This document shows positions 1 through 9,340 of a stretch of 32,338 bases of DNA, piece by piece (the first letter of the stretch is position 1; every line of letters begins with the position of its first letter). A program made the translations under genes and the position numbers. The notes below the pieces were generated by a model. The model ran no database searches and was not told the DNA's origin. It saw only the letters and a program-made list of their open reading frames with translations. The stretch is from Linnemannia hyalina (lineage: Eukaryota; Mortierellomycota; Mortierellomycetes; Mortierellales; Mortierellaceae). The stretch is from the NCBI GenBank assembly GCA_019671135.1, contig JAHRHY010000045.1, positions 1 to 32,338 on the forward strand, in the 5' to 3' direction.

Positions 1-125
1 AGCTTGCCGTGATGGCTTACATTTAGCTTGCCGTGATGGCTATACGTTAGCTTGCCGTGATGGCTATACATTTAGCTTGCCGTGATGGCTATACATTTAG
101 CTTGCCGTGATGGCTATACATTTAG
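1..125. repeat. 25-bp satellite array at contig end
   Basis: Five units of a 25-bp repeat beginning AGCTTGCCGTGATGGCTATA and ending CATTT. The first two units are 24 bp. The array runs off the window edge, so its true length is unknown. The unit contains the short inverted match TAGCC/GGC..GCTA. Confidence 0.95.
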
Positions 126-802
126 CTTCGCTTAACGCCTTTTTTTTCTTCTGGATCATTGCAGTATTGTTATAGTCTATGAGACTCTCTCTCTCTCTGT
201 GTGTGTGTGCTGTTGTTGTTTGTCCTCTTTTACACACTCCCCCTCAACCCCCCTTTGTCTACCTATCTTCTAGCTGAACGTATGTATGCATGTTCATGGA
301 TGCTAACCCCTGAATTGCTGTCTGTCCTTTGCTACTACTGCTGCCGGCGTTGACTTGTTTGTTTGTCCGTCCTTTCTCGGAAGCAACAGAAATGTAACCA
401 AACCGAGGGACAGTCGCCACTGCGGACACCCGTATATCTGATCCAAGCTTTTGAATCCGATCAAGCCATGCCATTGGTCACTCGTCCTGCGCAGAGGGCT
501 ACTTCTGCAACCTTGGAGAATAGCGAAGCTGGCTGCTGGTACTGCTACTGTTGTTGGTGTTGTTGGCCTGTGTTGGTTTAACTGTTGCTGTTGATGCGAA
601 CTGGTCGCTGTCGTAACCTTGTGCAACATGGACCGAGTTGGGCGTGTGGACAACCATGGGCTCAAGATCAAACAACAAGTCCTCCAAACACCCAGTCGTC
701 AAACCCATCCTCCCCGACTTGGCCCATCACCGTCACGACCTCCTCTGTCCCTCTCGCTCCTTGGAGGATCGTTATTGGAAGGAACACATGTGAGCTCGGA
801 CT
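1..802. repeat. Repeat A, outer left copy
   Basis: Inverted copy of 9341-10266. The match runs from the 25-bp satellite through the CT/GT microsatellite (about 187-210) to GAGCTCGGACT near 802, where the sequences part. Over about 680 bp outside the satellite I count 16 substitutions, 15 of them transitions, plus one C-run indel. This copy carries the true 3' end of the gene at 699-2074; the inner copy lacks the upstream exons, so it looks like a partial duplicate. Confidence 0.93.
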
Positions 803-2074
803 TGAAGCGCCTGTCGCCCCAGCCGGTGACGACATCTTGAAGTGCCGAGTCGGAAACGCAACGCCACCAGCACCTCCTCTTCCTCGCCCATAGGTCTGTT
901 GGGCCGGTGCGCGTTGAGAGGAGGAGTACTTGAGCACATTGAACGCCAGCAAGCGGAAGACCAAGTGGTCGCTGACTAGACGTACCAACAGCACTCCATG
1001 AATCAGAGATAGTCGGCTGGTCGTACTGGTGTCGCTCAACTCGAGGGTATGAATACGGTAGCTGAGCAACAAGCTCCATTTCAATCTACAACGTTCGAAT
1101 CGATTTCTTTGGGTTTATTACATTATTCATCGACAGACACCAAGAAAACATGCTCCGATCAACGCTATGAGAGACACGGAGGTGACCGACCGACGTCACG
1201 AGGGATATCGCAGTGTCCATCAACATCGTCTATTATTGCAATAAAACAAAACTCGCACCCTCATGCGAGCATACTTGTCATTCAACCTCGAGGACCGACT
1301 TACCTTCCTAATCCTTGGATTCGTTAATGGCGCAGGTATTTCGACCACCGCCTGAAAAAATGATACTTGTGGCTGGATCATCTGAGAAGACATTGGGATA
1401 GTCATAGACAGAGGTGGACTTGGAGACTGGTACAGGCCTGGAGAGATGTCACTGCCACCACTGCTAAGCATGCCGACCCCGGCGAGACTGTTGGTGGCGC
1501 CAACACCAAGGCCGAAGGCAGGATCCATATTGTTTTCTTGAGCTTGTGACAAGAAAGTATTTCTAGCCATGTCGGTCGTAGGAGAATCCTCATGGTCCGA
1601 TCTACTTAGTCTAGGGACCCTGGGATCTACAAGCATAAAGGTACAAGTGGGCTCATGAAAATGCGATCTTTCTTATCGACGTGTACGTAGATATGTGGTA
1701 AAGAGGATTATATGTTGCGATGTATTACCATCTGGGAACCCAAGACCCCATCGATCATCGATAGGTTGCTGCTGCGACATCTTTAAGGAGTTGGCGCCGG
1801 TCGTGTCGAACAACCCTGCCTGCTTCACGATTGTGCTGGAACTCCTAGACTCAAAAAACGACAAGCACATGCAGAGAGGGGTATAAAGTTAATTTTCAGG
1901 TTGTTCCTGTACGTACCTGCAAAGGATCATAAAGCATACAAACGAAGAAACAGACGTACCTTACTTTGCAAAAGGGATGTAGTCCAGTTTGTATTTGTCC
2001 CCGTCGCCGTTGCGATCGTATATTCCTGGGCTGGAAGAAGTGGTTCTTGGGTTCGGATCTGGGAAGAAGTCCAT
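699..2074 (-). CDS. Unrecognised five-exon gene, 3' end in repeat A
   Basis: The mirror copy at 30265-31640 is easier to read. Exons on this strand are 2074-1965, 1844-1729, 1626-1304, 1229-1200 and 1085 to the stop at 699. All introns are GT..AG and phases fit (2, 1, 0, 0). The protein starts MDFFPDPNPRTTSSSPGIYD and is rich in Ser, Pro and Gln with short hydrophilic blocks, then has a helical segment (TMLMDTAISLIEMELVAQLP). I do not recognise the family; a nuclear regulatory protein is a guess from composition. In the last exon a second frame, ending at 668, also looks coding (SDHLVFRLLAFNVLKYSSSQ), so a frameshift near 1030 or an extra intron is likely. The start lies only 74 bp downstream of the F-box stop. 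Confidence 0.6.
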
Positions 2075-2148
2075 CGCCGGACAAGGGGAAGGGGAGAAGA
2101 AATGGTGGCGTGTGGATGACAATTTTGTCGGAGGGGAAAAAAAAAGAA

Positions 2149-4257
2149 TTACTTGGATGCGAAATAAGCGTGCTGGAGGAGATGATTGAGCGTAGTCAAG
2201 AACTCGCGCCAGACAGAGCCGGCTCCACCTTCTCGGTTGTGGATGTATTCCAACTGTAGCCAGTGTATACTCATCCACTCTGCCTCCTTCGCGCTCATCT
2301 CATCCTCCCATCCAGAGACATACACCCTCCTCAACTTGCTCAGGCTTCTCAGCTTGTCCAGACCAACAATAAGCACCAACGGGATCCCCTTGCGACAGTC
2401 CTCTGCCAGGTGGTAGTCCAAGTCGCCACTCAGATTAAGAACCTTGAGATCCTGTAGTTGCGCAATCTGGTTAAGAATAACATTAATCGACCGCCGAGTC
2501 GACTTCGGGGCCAACACCGCCTTGACACTCGTAGTGTCTGCCATCTCTGCAAGATTGGTCGCATCCTTGTCCAGCGACATTCCAATTCCAATCAAGACCA
2601 CAAGCTCCTTCAGGCGCCGTGACGACCAGGGTTGCTCAGAGAGCACCATATCCCTCGTTCACAGAAACGACTCTGGTCCTCGAAACAACCTCAAGTTCTC
2701 ACATCGAACCAAGATCTGGTGAACGTTGAGTCTCGACAGACCTCCACAGTCGACCAGATCCAATACCTCCAGCCTCCCCAAATGTACTGACAATTGACGA
2801 GACGAGTGACCTGCAAACGGAACAGTTACTGATGGTGACCTCCTTGAGCTGCCGTGACTTGAGGAGTGCCTCGTCTGCCAAGAGCCGACGTTGCTGTTGC
2901 TGTCGCTGTTACTGTCGCTGTTGCTGTTGCTGCGACAGCCGCGGTGGACGCAATGGTATCAGGTCGGGAGAGCAAGAGGTCAGGATGTCCTGGGTCGCAT
3001 TGCCAACCTCGGTATGTGAATATCGCGGCCTTTGCCAATATAGGTCAGACTCTTGGTGTTGGGAAACTCCAGGTGAGGGGCCGCAGGCTGTTGAAGATGG
3101 CGTAGCGTGTGAAGAAGGCGTAGGCCCCAAACCCAATCGACTCCAGACCCTGGCCACGAAACGAGAGTCGGTTGGTGTGGAGGACAATCTGATCAATATG
3201 GATCCCCTTGATTTGACGAAAGTCCAGTACCGATGTCGAGTCTGTTGTCGTGGTTGCCTACCCCTCCTCATCCACCTGTTCCTCCTCATCCACCTGTTCC
3301 GCCTCAACCTATTCCTCATCCACTTGCCCCTCCTCAACCTGTTCCGTCTCCATCTCCTCCTCCCTCTCCTCGTCTTGAAGGTCGGAAACGCAGCAGTGTT
3401 AAAGTCTGAATTCACGGGTACAATCCTCAAACGGACCGCAGGAATACTGCTTCAGACGAGACAGTTCCTGATCAACATGTTCATCTTTGGGACAGAGATT
3501 ATCCACTTGTGATATGCAGTAAAACAAGGCTCTGATGCTGACACCGGATGAAGCCCCTTGCAAACCGTAGCGTGTGCTCCTTGGAGTGGAGACCCCAATC
3601 CTCGTTCAGGTGCGAGAGGGGCGTCTGCTGTCGACCAAGTTGAGGGAACCTTCGAATGGATACCGATGTGCTGCCCATCTTTCTCGGACGGCTTGATGGG
3701 TCGTTGATGTTGCTGGTGCTGTTGTTGGTGTTGCTGCGGCTGTTGTAGTGTTGCTGGCGCTGTTCTTGGTGTCGCTGGTGGCTGTTGTTGATGTCGTTCT
3801 TGAGGTCAATCGTCAAAGGTACTGTCCAGGTCGTCATCGTCGTAGTCTCCTTGGTAAGATTCGTCAGAGGAGGTTTCTTCTCCCGAAGAAGCATAGTTGG
3901 GAGCGGTCCATCGCCATTGAGCAATATAAGGACGGTATTCTAGGCCGGTTGATATATCGACAAGAAGGGCCCGGGCCACCGTTCTAGGAAGAAGACTGGG
4001 TCGTGCATGACCAACTCTCGACCTAGGTGCTCGTCCTGGTGAAAGATGCGTTGGCTGAGGTAGTATAGAGCGAGCTGTCAACGTGAATGGGTGTGCAGAG
4101 CTGAGTCATAAGTCGGACCGCCATGTCCTTGAGACGAGGATGCATGAGCATATAGGTCGTGTGTGCTGCTGTCGAGGTATCGGGCAATGTGTGCGCGGAT
4201 CTCTGGCAGGTCGAGAGGAGACAATGAAGTAGTGTGTGAGGTGGAGGTGGATGCCAT
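2149..4257 (-). pseudogene. F-box/LRR protein gene, frame-disrupted
   Basis: The start (4257) reads MASTSTSHTTSLSPLDLPEI followed by RAHIARYLDSST, a typical N-terminal F-box of the Mortierella F-box/LRR family (substrate receptors of SCF ubiquitin ligases). Further segments are MAVRLMTQLWHTIHVDSSLY (F-box end), an acidic EQVDE repeat, KGIHIDQIVLHTNRLSFRGQ, a Gln-rich tract, LKSRQLKEVTISNCSVCRSL and the intact C-terminal LRR block (2149-2649) with LQDLKVLNLSGDLDYHLAED and LRSLSKLRRVYVSGWEDEMS. Frame changes occur near 4190, 3820, 3385, 3050 and 2780. In-frame stops lie at 3309-3311, 3258-3260 (TAG) and 2909-2911 (TAA). Many breaks fall in homopolymers and differ between arms, so some are probably sequence errors; the stops are in both arms. 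Confidence 0.82.
3246..3340 (-). repeat. Five-residue acidic repeat with TAG in the Gln slot
   Basis: Inside the F-box gene this stretch encodes units of the form E/G-Q-V-D/E-E. In order: EQVEE, GQVDE, E-stop-VEA, EQVDE, EEQVDE, EG-stop-A. Both stops are TAG exactly where other units have CAG or CAA. Confidence 0.75.
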
Positions 4258-4504
4258 GCTGTTGTGGTTTGTTGCTGGTGTTATTACTGATGTGAATAGG
4301 AGACGTTGGTTGGGAGAGGAAGGAAGAAGAGGAGGAGGAGGAGGAGAAGAAGAAGAATGAGCAAAGAGTGAAGAGTGAAGAGTGAAAGGTCCATCAAGTT
4401 CCATCAACCAACCACTTTTGACCCATGTTAGGACGCGTCCTTCCTTCCTTTCTTTTTCTCCTTTGGTTCATTCACTCCTTTCTTTCCCCTCTTCTGCTTT
4501 CTCG

Positions 4505-4843
4505 TCAAGCTGGGCTGGGTAAGACAAACGGTATATGGTCATGCAAAGTACCATAGCGAATCGACGTTGTCCCTGTCACTGTCACGGCTTTTGGTCCTTG
4601 GGGAACCTGGAGGACCTCAAGGATCTCCTCCAGCTGGACACAGGTGAACTCGTCGAAATATACGCGTACGTCAAATGAGGCATCAAGCAGAAACGGACGG
4701 TGAAGAGCTGGGTTCTCGTCTTTGTCGTCCTGATCGAACCCGTATTCGTCAAGGCCGTAAAACATAGCGAGCTGTGCCGCGATTACCGGCACGAGAAGGA
4801 CGGCCATCTTGAATGAATGAAGAGCGATGGTCTGTAGCAGCAT
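4505..4843 (-). pseudogene. PIF/Harbinger-like transposase, N-terminal fragment
   Basis: The likely start MAVLLVPVIAAQLAMFYGLD is at 4806; the frame is open from 4843. In the mirror copy (27496-27873) the frame stays open through FTCVQLEEILEVLQVP and SLMVLCMTIYRLSYPAQLDE. This matches the N-terminal pattern ahead of DDE_Tnp_4 (Harbinger) transposases: a helical segment, 'L..P', then 'sL.vLc..iYRLsYPaqL'. The catalytic DDE core is absent: similarity stops at PAQLDE, after which the sequence is CT-rich. In this arm a one-base difference near 4545 shifts the tail. It is a decayed fragment, not an active element. The family call is from memory of the pattern only. Confidence 0.5.
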
Positions 4844-4854
4844 TCAAGGAAGCC

Positions 4855-6897
4855 ATGGCAGGAAGCAAATGCGAGCTACCCTCCTTCCTGCAAAAAACTC
4901 TGTAAATTAAAGTTTTTTTTTATGTGCAGTATCGGGCACAGTACTGTACTTTCCAATTGGTTGGGAAGGACAGGACACATGTTGTCTTGTTTTGTTATTA
5001 CAGACCGACATACTCTACATTTCTCACGACCAAGAATGGCTGGCAAGGGCGCCTACTCTAATGGACGACATGTCGCATCGGCATCAACTAGATGAAGCGT
5101 TTCACGCTCTCAAGGACACGGAGTTCACCGGAGATGTGGCCGACGTGAAGGCTCGACTTCTGGACAGGCTGTTGACTGTTGAGGACTCTATTAGACAGAG
5201 CGCGCAACATTAATAAACATCACCTCTGACAGCCTTCCCCACTATGTGGCGGAAACCTTGCTGAGCGCTGGAATCCGGATGCAAGGTGGTCAGGATCAGA
5301 GCGGGCTTCTTCACGGTTTTTGCGCTAAACATCAAGGGTCCAAATGAGCGTCATCCACACCAAGATGTCGACCCCGACCCTCCACCGTCCACCGTGTTGT
5401 CTTTGCCTCTTGACCACCGTGGTCCTTTTTTGTTTGAGTTCCTGGCGAGGCATTTCAACTGCATCATCTACAAGTTTACCTCCGTTGGGACAGCGGGTCG
5501 ATTCGCACCTGGAGACGGCAAGACGCCCTGCTTCTCGATGGGGGTTTTGAGGACGTGTGATGGCATTGGAACGTTCGTGAAGTACTTTGTCCTGGGTCCT
5601 GCTCGTCATTCAGAGCCCCCTCCCTCCTCTACGCCTTCTCCTCCTGCGCCTTTTTACGATCCCCAACACCCACACTCCGCCATTCTTCGTCATGAGAAAC
5701 GCGCGAGAAAAGGAACCAAACAGGTTCAGGAACTGACTGAGTTTGACGATAGTGTGGTGATTGAGGTCTATGCCTCTGCTTGGCAAGTTATTGCTCTTTT
5801 ATCCAAAAGAAAGCAATGCCACTCAATGGAAACGCCATGGATAAAGACTGCAGACCTCTAAAGCAATTTTTTTTCTTTCAATATGCTTATAGTCGTCACC
5901 GGTTGGACAATTTTATTCTTGCAGAGGCCGACAAAGTTCGGAAATTATCGCCCAAGTCCAATCTCAAGAACAGAAACGCCACTATGCAGGATCTCAGAGC
6001 ACGTCCGATGAAAAAACCTCAAACCCCCGACGGAGTCTTCATGGAGTACATGGAGTTGATACAAAAGGAGCTCAGCAACATCAAAATCACCCGCAAAATG
6101 GCTAAAGTCAAAGTCAGAAAAAGACCGGTGAGGATTTGGCAACGGGTAGTGACATGGAGGTCCGTCCGGCGGAAGGAGACAGTCGATGGAGTATTTCATG
6201 GGTCTGACTACCAACCCAAGGGCAAGAAGGCTATGGGATCTGCTGCAAGGAACAACATCGCAAGCAGTGAGAGCAAGGCCGTGGCGCCCCTAGTTGGATC
6301 GTCATCAACAACAACTCCAAGGCCTTCAGCTGATATGATGGACAAGGCAAGTGTGGGTATGGACAAGTGCATGGATGTCGACGATGGAGGAGAGAGTAAC
6401 GTCGTGGATCTCGACAGCAAGTCCGATACTGATGAGGATGATGCAGACCCTAGGAATGGGTACTAGTCGTTTACTATGACGCTTTTACAGTCTCTGAGGC
6501 CTGATTTTACACGAACAGCACGACGAGATTGCAGAGATACTGGAAGCAAAGCAGGATATTGCATCTGATTTCGCATCAAATGTTAACCTTCTCGGAAGGA
6601 AGGTGGACTTGGAGGGACTAGCTTTGTTGTGTTGCTTTGAATGCATACATGCATGCATGCATTTCCAGCAGGCAGTGTTTTACAAGGAAGGAAGAGATCG
6701 TTTTTACTAATATGTGGTTGTTGTTTTCATATCGTAATCAAGCCGGGCTGCAGTTCAAGAGTGGGACTGATGACGGCTTTCTTTTGAGCCAGATATTCCC
6801 GGCCGGCTTTTAGTCTCGTCTGCCCGATGTCGATCTCGATACTGTACGGATGTCCGTAGCAGCCCTGGATCCGGAGTTCGAGAGATTGATTGATTGA
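4855..6897 (+). pseudogene. Degraded multi-exon gene, function unknown
   Basis: The first exon is probably 4855-4901 (MAGSKCELPSFLQKTL). Further coding blocks are 5004-5190 (TDILYISHDQEWLARAPTLM; ADVKARLLDRLLTVE), 5235-5285 (LPHYVAETLLSAGIRMQ), 5286-5786 (VVRIRAGFFTVFALNIKGPN; FLFEFLARHFNCIIYKFTS) and 5925-6459 (EADKVRKLSPKSNLKNRNAT, basic, then Ser/Asp-rich). Later come about 6531-6600 (HDEIAEILEAKQDIASDFAS, likely helical) and 6813-6897 (SRLPDVDLDTVRMSVAALDP). The intron 5787-5924 joins in phase 0. Single-base shifts are needed near 5187, 5214 and 5284, and the two later junctions do not join cleanly. The order of blocks argues for one ancestral gene. FEFLARHFN and the N-terminal ELPSFLQKTL faintly recall CENP-L/N-type kinetochore proteins, too weak to name it. 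Confidence 0.55.
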
Positions 6898-6964
6898 GAC
6901 CAAGGACGATACACCTCAAGGCAAGGATGTCCGCAGTACTTTATCTTTATGAGCGCTGTCGTTT

Positions 6965-7411
6965 TTGTCTGCAAGGCATCTTGGCGTCCACGCAGACGAG
7001 GACAACACCTCAGGGAATGGAAGCACCTCACAAGTCGATCACACATTTTGGCAGGATCTCTCTGACAGCATACGCGCCTCGTCACCACCAACACCTTCAT
7101 CAAGTGTCGATACAAACATCCACCCTCTTGCCAACTTTTCAAGCACCACCAGGGTCATGCTTAACGACATCTCGTCTAATTTTACCAACATCTGGGATGG
7201 TCCATTATTCGACAAAATATTTCACACATTCTGCAACATTGTTTTACGACAGCATCTCACGGCGAGAAAGGAGGAGGAGGAGTGCAGAAAACGCGAGGCT
7301 CAGCAAAAGCAGGAGCGGGACGCCAGGAAGGAGGAGTCGGCCATGAAGACCGCCAAGAGTCGAAAGTGCTGGTCCGATGATGTAAACAAGACTATCTGCG
7401 GGGGGACTTAG
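6965..7411 (+). CDS. Charged coiled-coil C-terminal exon, unknown
   Basis: A 148-codon frame with convincing composition. It holds HTFWQDLSDSIRASSPPTPS, then FSSTTRVMLNDISSNFTNIW, LFDKIFHTFCNIVLRQHL and a highly charged helix (ARKEEEECRKREAQQKQERD) predicted to be a coiled coil, ending ICGGT-TAG. It probably starts as an exon after an acceptor at about 6976 (CTGCAAG) rather than at a start codon. It may be the last exon of the degraded gene just upstream, but the phase across the junction does not fit without a frameshift. An AATAAA lies at 7499-7504, about 90 bp past the stop. No family recognised. Confidence 0.55.
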   Translation: MSARHLGVHADEDNTSGNGSTSQVDHTFWQDLSDSIRASSPPTPSSSVDTNIHPLANFSSTTRVMLNDISSNFTNIWDGPLFDKIFHTFCNIVLRQHLTARKEEEECRKREAQQKQERDARKEESAMKTAKSRKCWSDDVNKTICGGT

Positions 7412-8140
7412 TCTAAACAAATGGGCTGTGGAGCAAGGACTATATCCGTGAGGATGAAAAAGGAGGGAACCAAGGAGTTCACATATGTGGGATCGATAGA
7501 ATAAACAAAACAAAAATAAAAGGAGAGAGGGAGAATAAATGTAACGAGTGCTAACAGTAAAGTAGACCCCTGGGCACCGGCTATTCCATAATATAGGTTG
7601 ACAGTTGCACCGTAGTCCGCCGTTAGACGATAGGTCGGACAGTACCAACGATGGCGGTCGGATCGATAACTGGCAGAAACATGGGCAGGGCGAAAAGTGG
7701 ACCTCTTTGAGATCAGGGGTTGCGCAAATAGTGTCAAGGATAGTATGGACAAGCCGGTCGGTGGTGGGTTTCCTTGTGCTACCCAGTGCGCATTGTATTC
7801 ATTGTTGACAATGCGCAGGGGTGGCTGGGAGATCCTGCTTTCAATGCTGACTGAGAAGGGAACGGGAACATGGCTAGGATACGCCATCATGACAATACCT
7901 ATCGAAAGGTGGTCGAGTGGTCCTTGCTGGTCAGAATAACAATCAAAAGAGTGGATCAAAAAGAATAAGAGAAAAGGATCTGCCCTTTGAGTGGTATTTT
8001 GGTGGCGTGCTTGTGACCACCATTTTCGGAACCGAGCAGTTGGCTCGGCGCGCTTCTCATATACATCACCACACTGGCGGAAACGTCTGCGAAGCCTACA
8101 GTCATATTTGGCCCGTTGTCTTCGTCAACCGGGATCAGAC
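7412..8140 (+). other. Intergenic region between two + strand genes
   Basis: Contains an A-rich stretch with AATAAA (7499-7504), suited to 3' end formation of the upstream transcript, and presumably the promoter of the gene at 8141 (weak TATA-like CATATACATC near 8056). A 183-codon frame on the opposite strand (7408-7959) has no recognisable domain and mixed composition; I do not call it a gene. Confidence 0.4.
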
Positions 8141-9207
8141 ATGAAGGCCGTTAGATTGAACACCATCATCAATGCGTTGCGAGGACTGGCGGAGTCAGAG
8201 CCTGAGATTCGTCATGTTCAGTTGCCAGGCCTGGAGGAACAGTTGGAGGCTATGGGAAGGACTTCTGCTACGACACCAGTGGGTGATTCTCTGATTGACG
8301 CGCTACGCAGCAGAGTTGAAGCGAAAGATCAACATGGTAACTTTCTACTGCAAGATGAGCAGGGTGTCGTTGAAGGTGAGTTTTTGAAAGAAAATGTTAT
8401 CAACAGCTTACAATTGTCCTTGTTTCAAGTCTATGTTTTTTTTTTTTTTTTTTTTTAGATCGGGCAGCAGCTCGGGAGTTCATTCACAGCCAACATGGAC
8501 AAGGCCCGTGTGTAAAAATCTCACTGCGTGCATTGATTTGTCGGGGCCCGGTTTTTTGCGGTAGACATCATGTTACTTTGGAACAACGGACCCAGAAATA
8601 GCCAAGATGCTGCAAACGGTGGGAATTTCGGTAAGGATATGTCGCGCCGCTTAAACGTCTACAAGGTAACACACGGTATTATGTTGGTGATCAAATGTGT
8701 CTTTAGAACGATATGAAGCTGCCTATTATTATTTAGGATACTAAATGGGTTTATTCTGCTCAAAAACAAATAGACCTTGCCGACACACAGGACACGGAAA
8801 GGGCTTTACTCCTCCAATACGAGCTTGCGCAAGAGCTACAAGAGCCAGTAGCCGTTCCCACTGTGATTACTACTACAGCACCCCAGACCAATCATCTCGC
8901 ACAGTCAACACATACTGCCAAAAAGCGACAACGCCACATAACCCAGGATATAACAGCCGCATAGAAGACTCTCAGCAACAATCCGGTGCAGCATATCTAC
9001 ACACCCCAGGACCTGGATAACGCCCATTCAGCCAAGCCGGCAACACGGCCCCTGCTGCGCGACTTTGAACAAACTAAGGCGAATTCCAAGGACAGGAGAA
9101 CTACAGAACTGCTGACCAAGAAGGCGTATGCTGCTTCTGCAGCCAAAGAACGCCGTTTCACTCAGCCATGTGGCAAGAACAAGGCTTCTTATAGCACCGG
9201 ATTATGA
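8141..9207 (+). CDS. Four-exon unknown gene with in-frame TAG
   Basis: ATG at 8141. Exons 8141-8375, 8459-8507, 8602-8665 and 8737 onward. All three introns are GT..AG (83, 94 and 71 nt; the first has a run of about 21 T before AG) and phases fit (1, 2, 0). The protein begins MKAVRLNTIINALRGLAESE; later blocks are GGNFGKDMSRRLNVYK and an acidic helix (ERALLLQYELAQELQEP). TAG at 8962-8964 ends it after 191 codons. The same frame then runs 80 more codons with clear coding character (VQHIYTPQDLDNAHSAKPAT; TTELLTKKAYAASAAKERRF) to TGA at 9207. Either the TAG is a nonsense mutation or error, or it is read through. No family recognised; helical with a basic C-terminus, so possibly nuclear. Confidence 0.68.
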
Positions 9208-9212
9208 CCATG

Positions 9213-9238
9213 AAAATTGATCCATTGGATCCAATTTT
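9213..9238. other. Near-perfect hairpin after the stop codon
   Basis: AAAATTGATCCA followed by TGGATCCAATTTT forms an almost perfect inverted repeat six bases past the TGA of the 8141 gene. It is about 100 bp before the edge of repeat A, so it could be a 3'-end structure or a recombination scar. Confidence 0.4.
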
Positions 9239-9340
9239 CTTATGCTGCCTTTCGACGACTTCACTTTATTTAGATGCAGGGCTAGGGTTAACGACGGGGA
9301 AGGTTAATAGGCTGGACTCGTCGGCCACCACTACTCCTCA

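Noticed and set aside
1..125. CRISPR array
   Set aside because: The 25-bp units abut directly with no unique spacers; this is a satellite.
7905..7920. GGTGGTCGAGTGGTCC, resembling a tRNA D-arm
   Set aside because: No T-arm (GTTCRA) or acceptor pairing at the required distance.
7408..7959. 183-codon frame on the minus strand (mirror 24380-24931)
   Set aside because: No recognisable domain, overlaps the 3' end and intergenic region of plus-strand genes, and the composition is not convincing.
9281..9292. CTAGGGTTA, telomere-like
   Set aside because: Only about one repeat unit of a TTAGGG-type telomere; could be chance.
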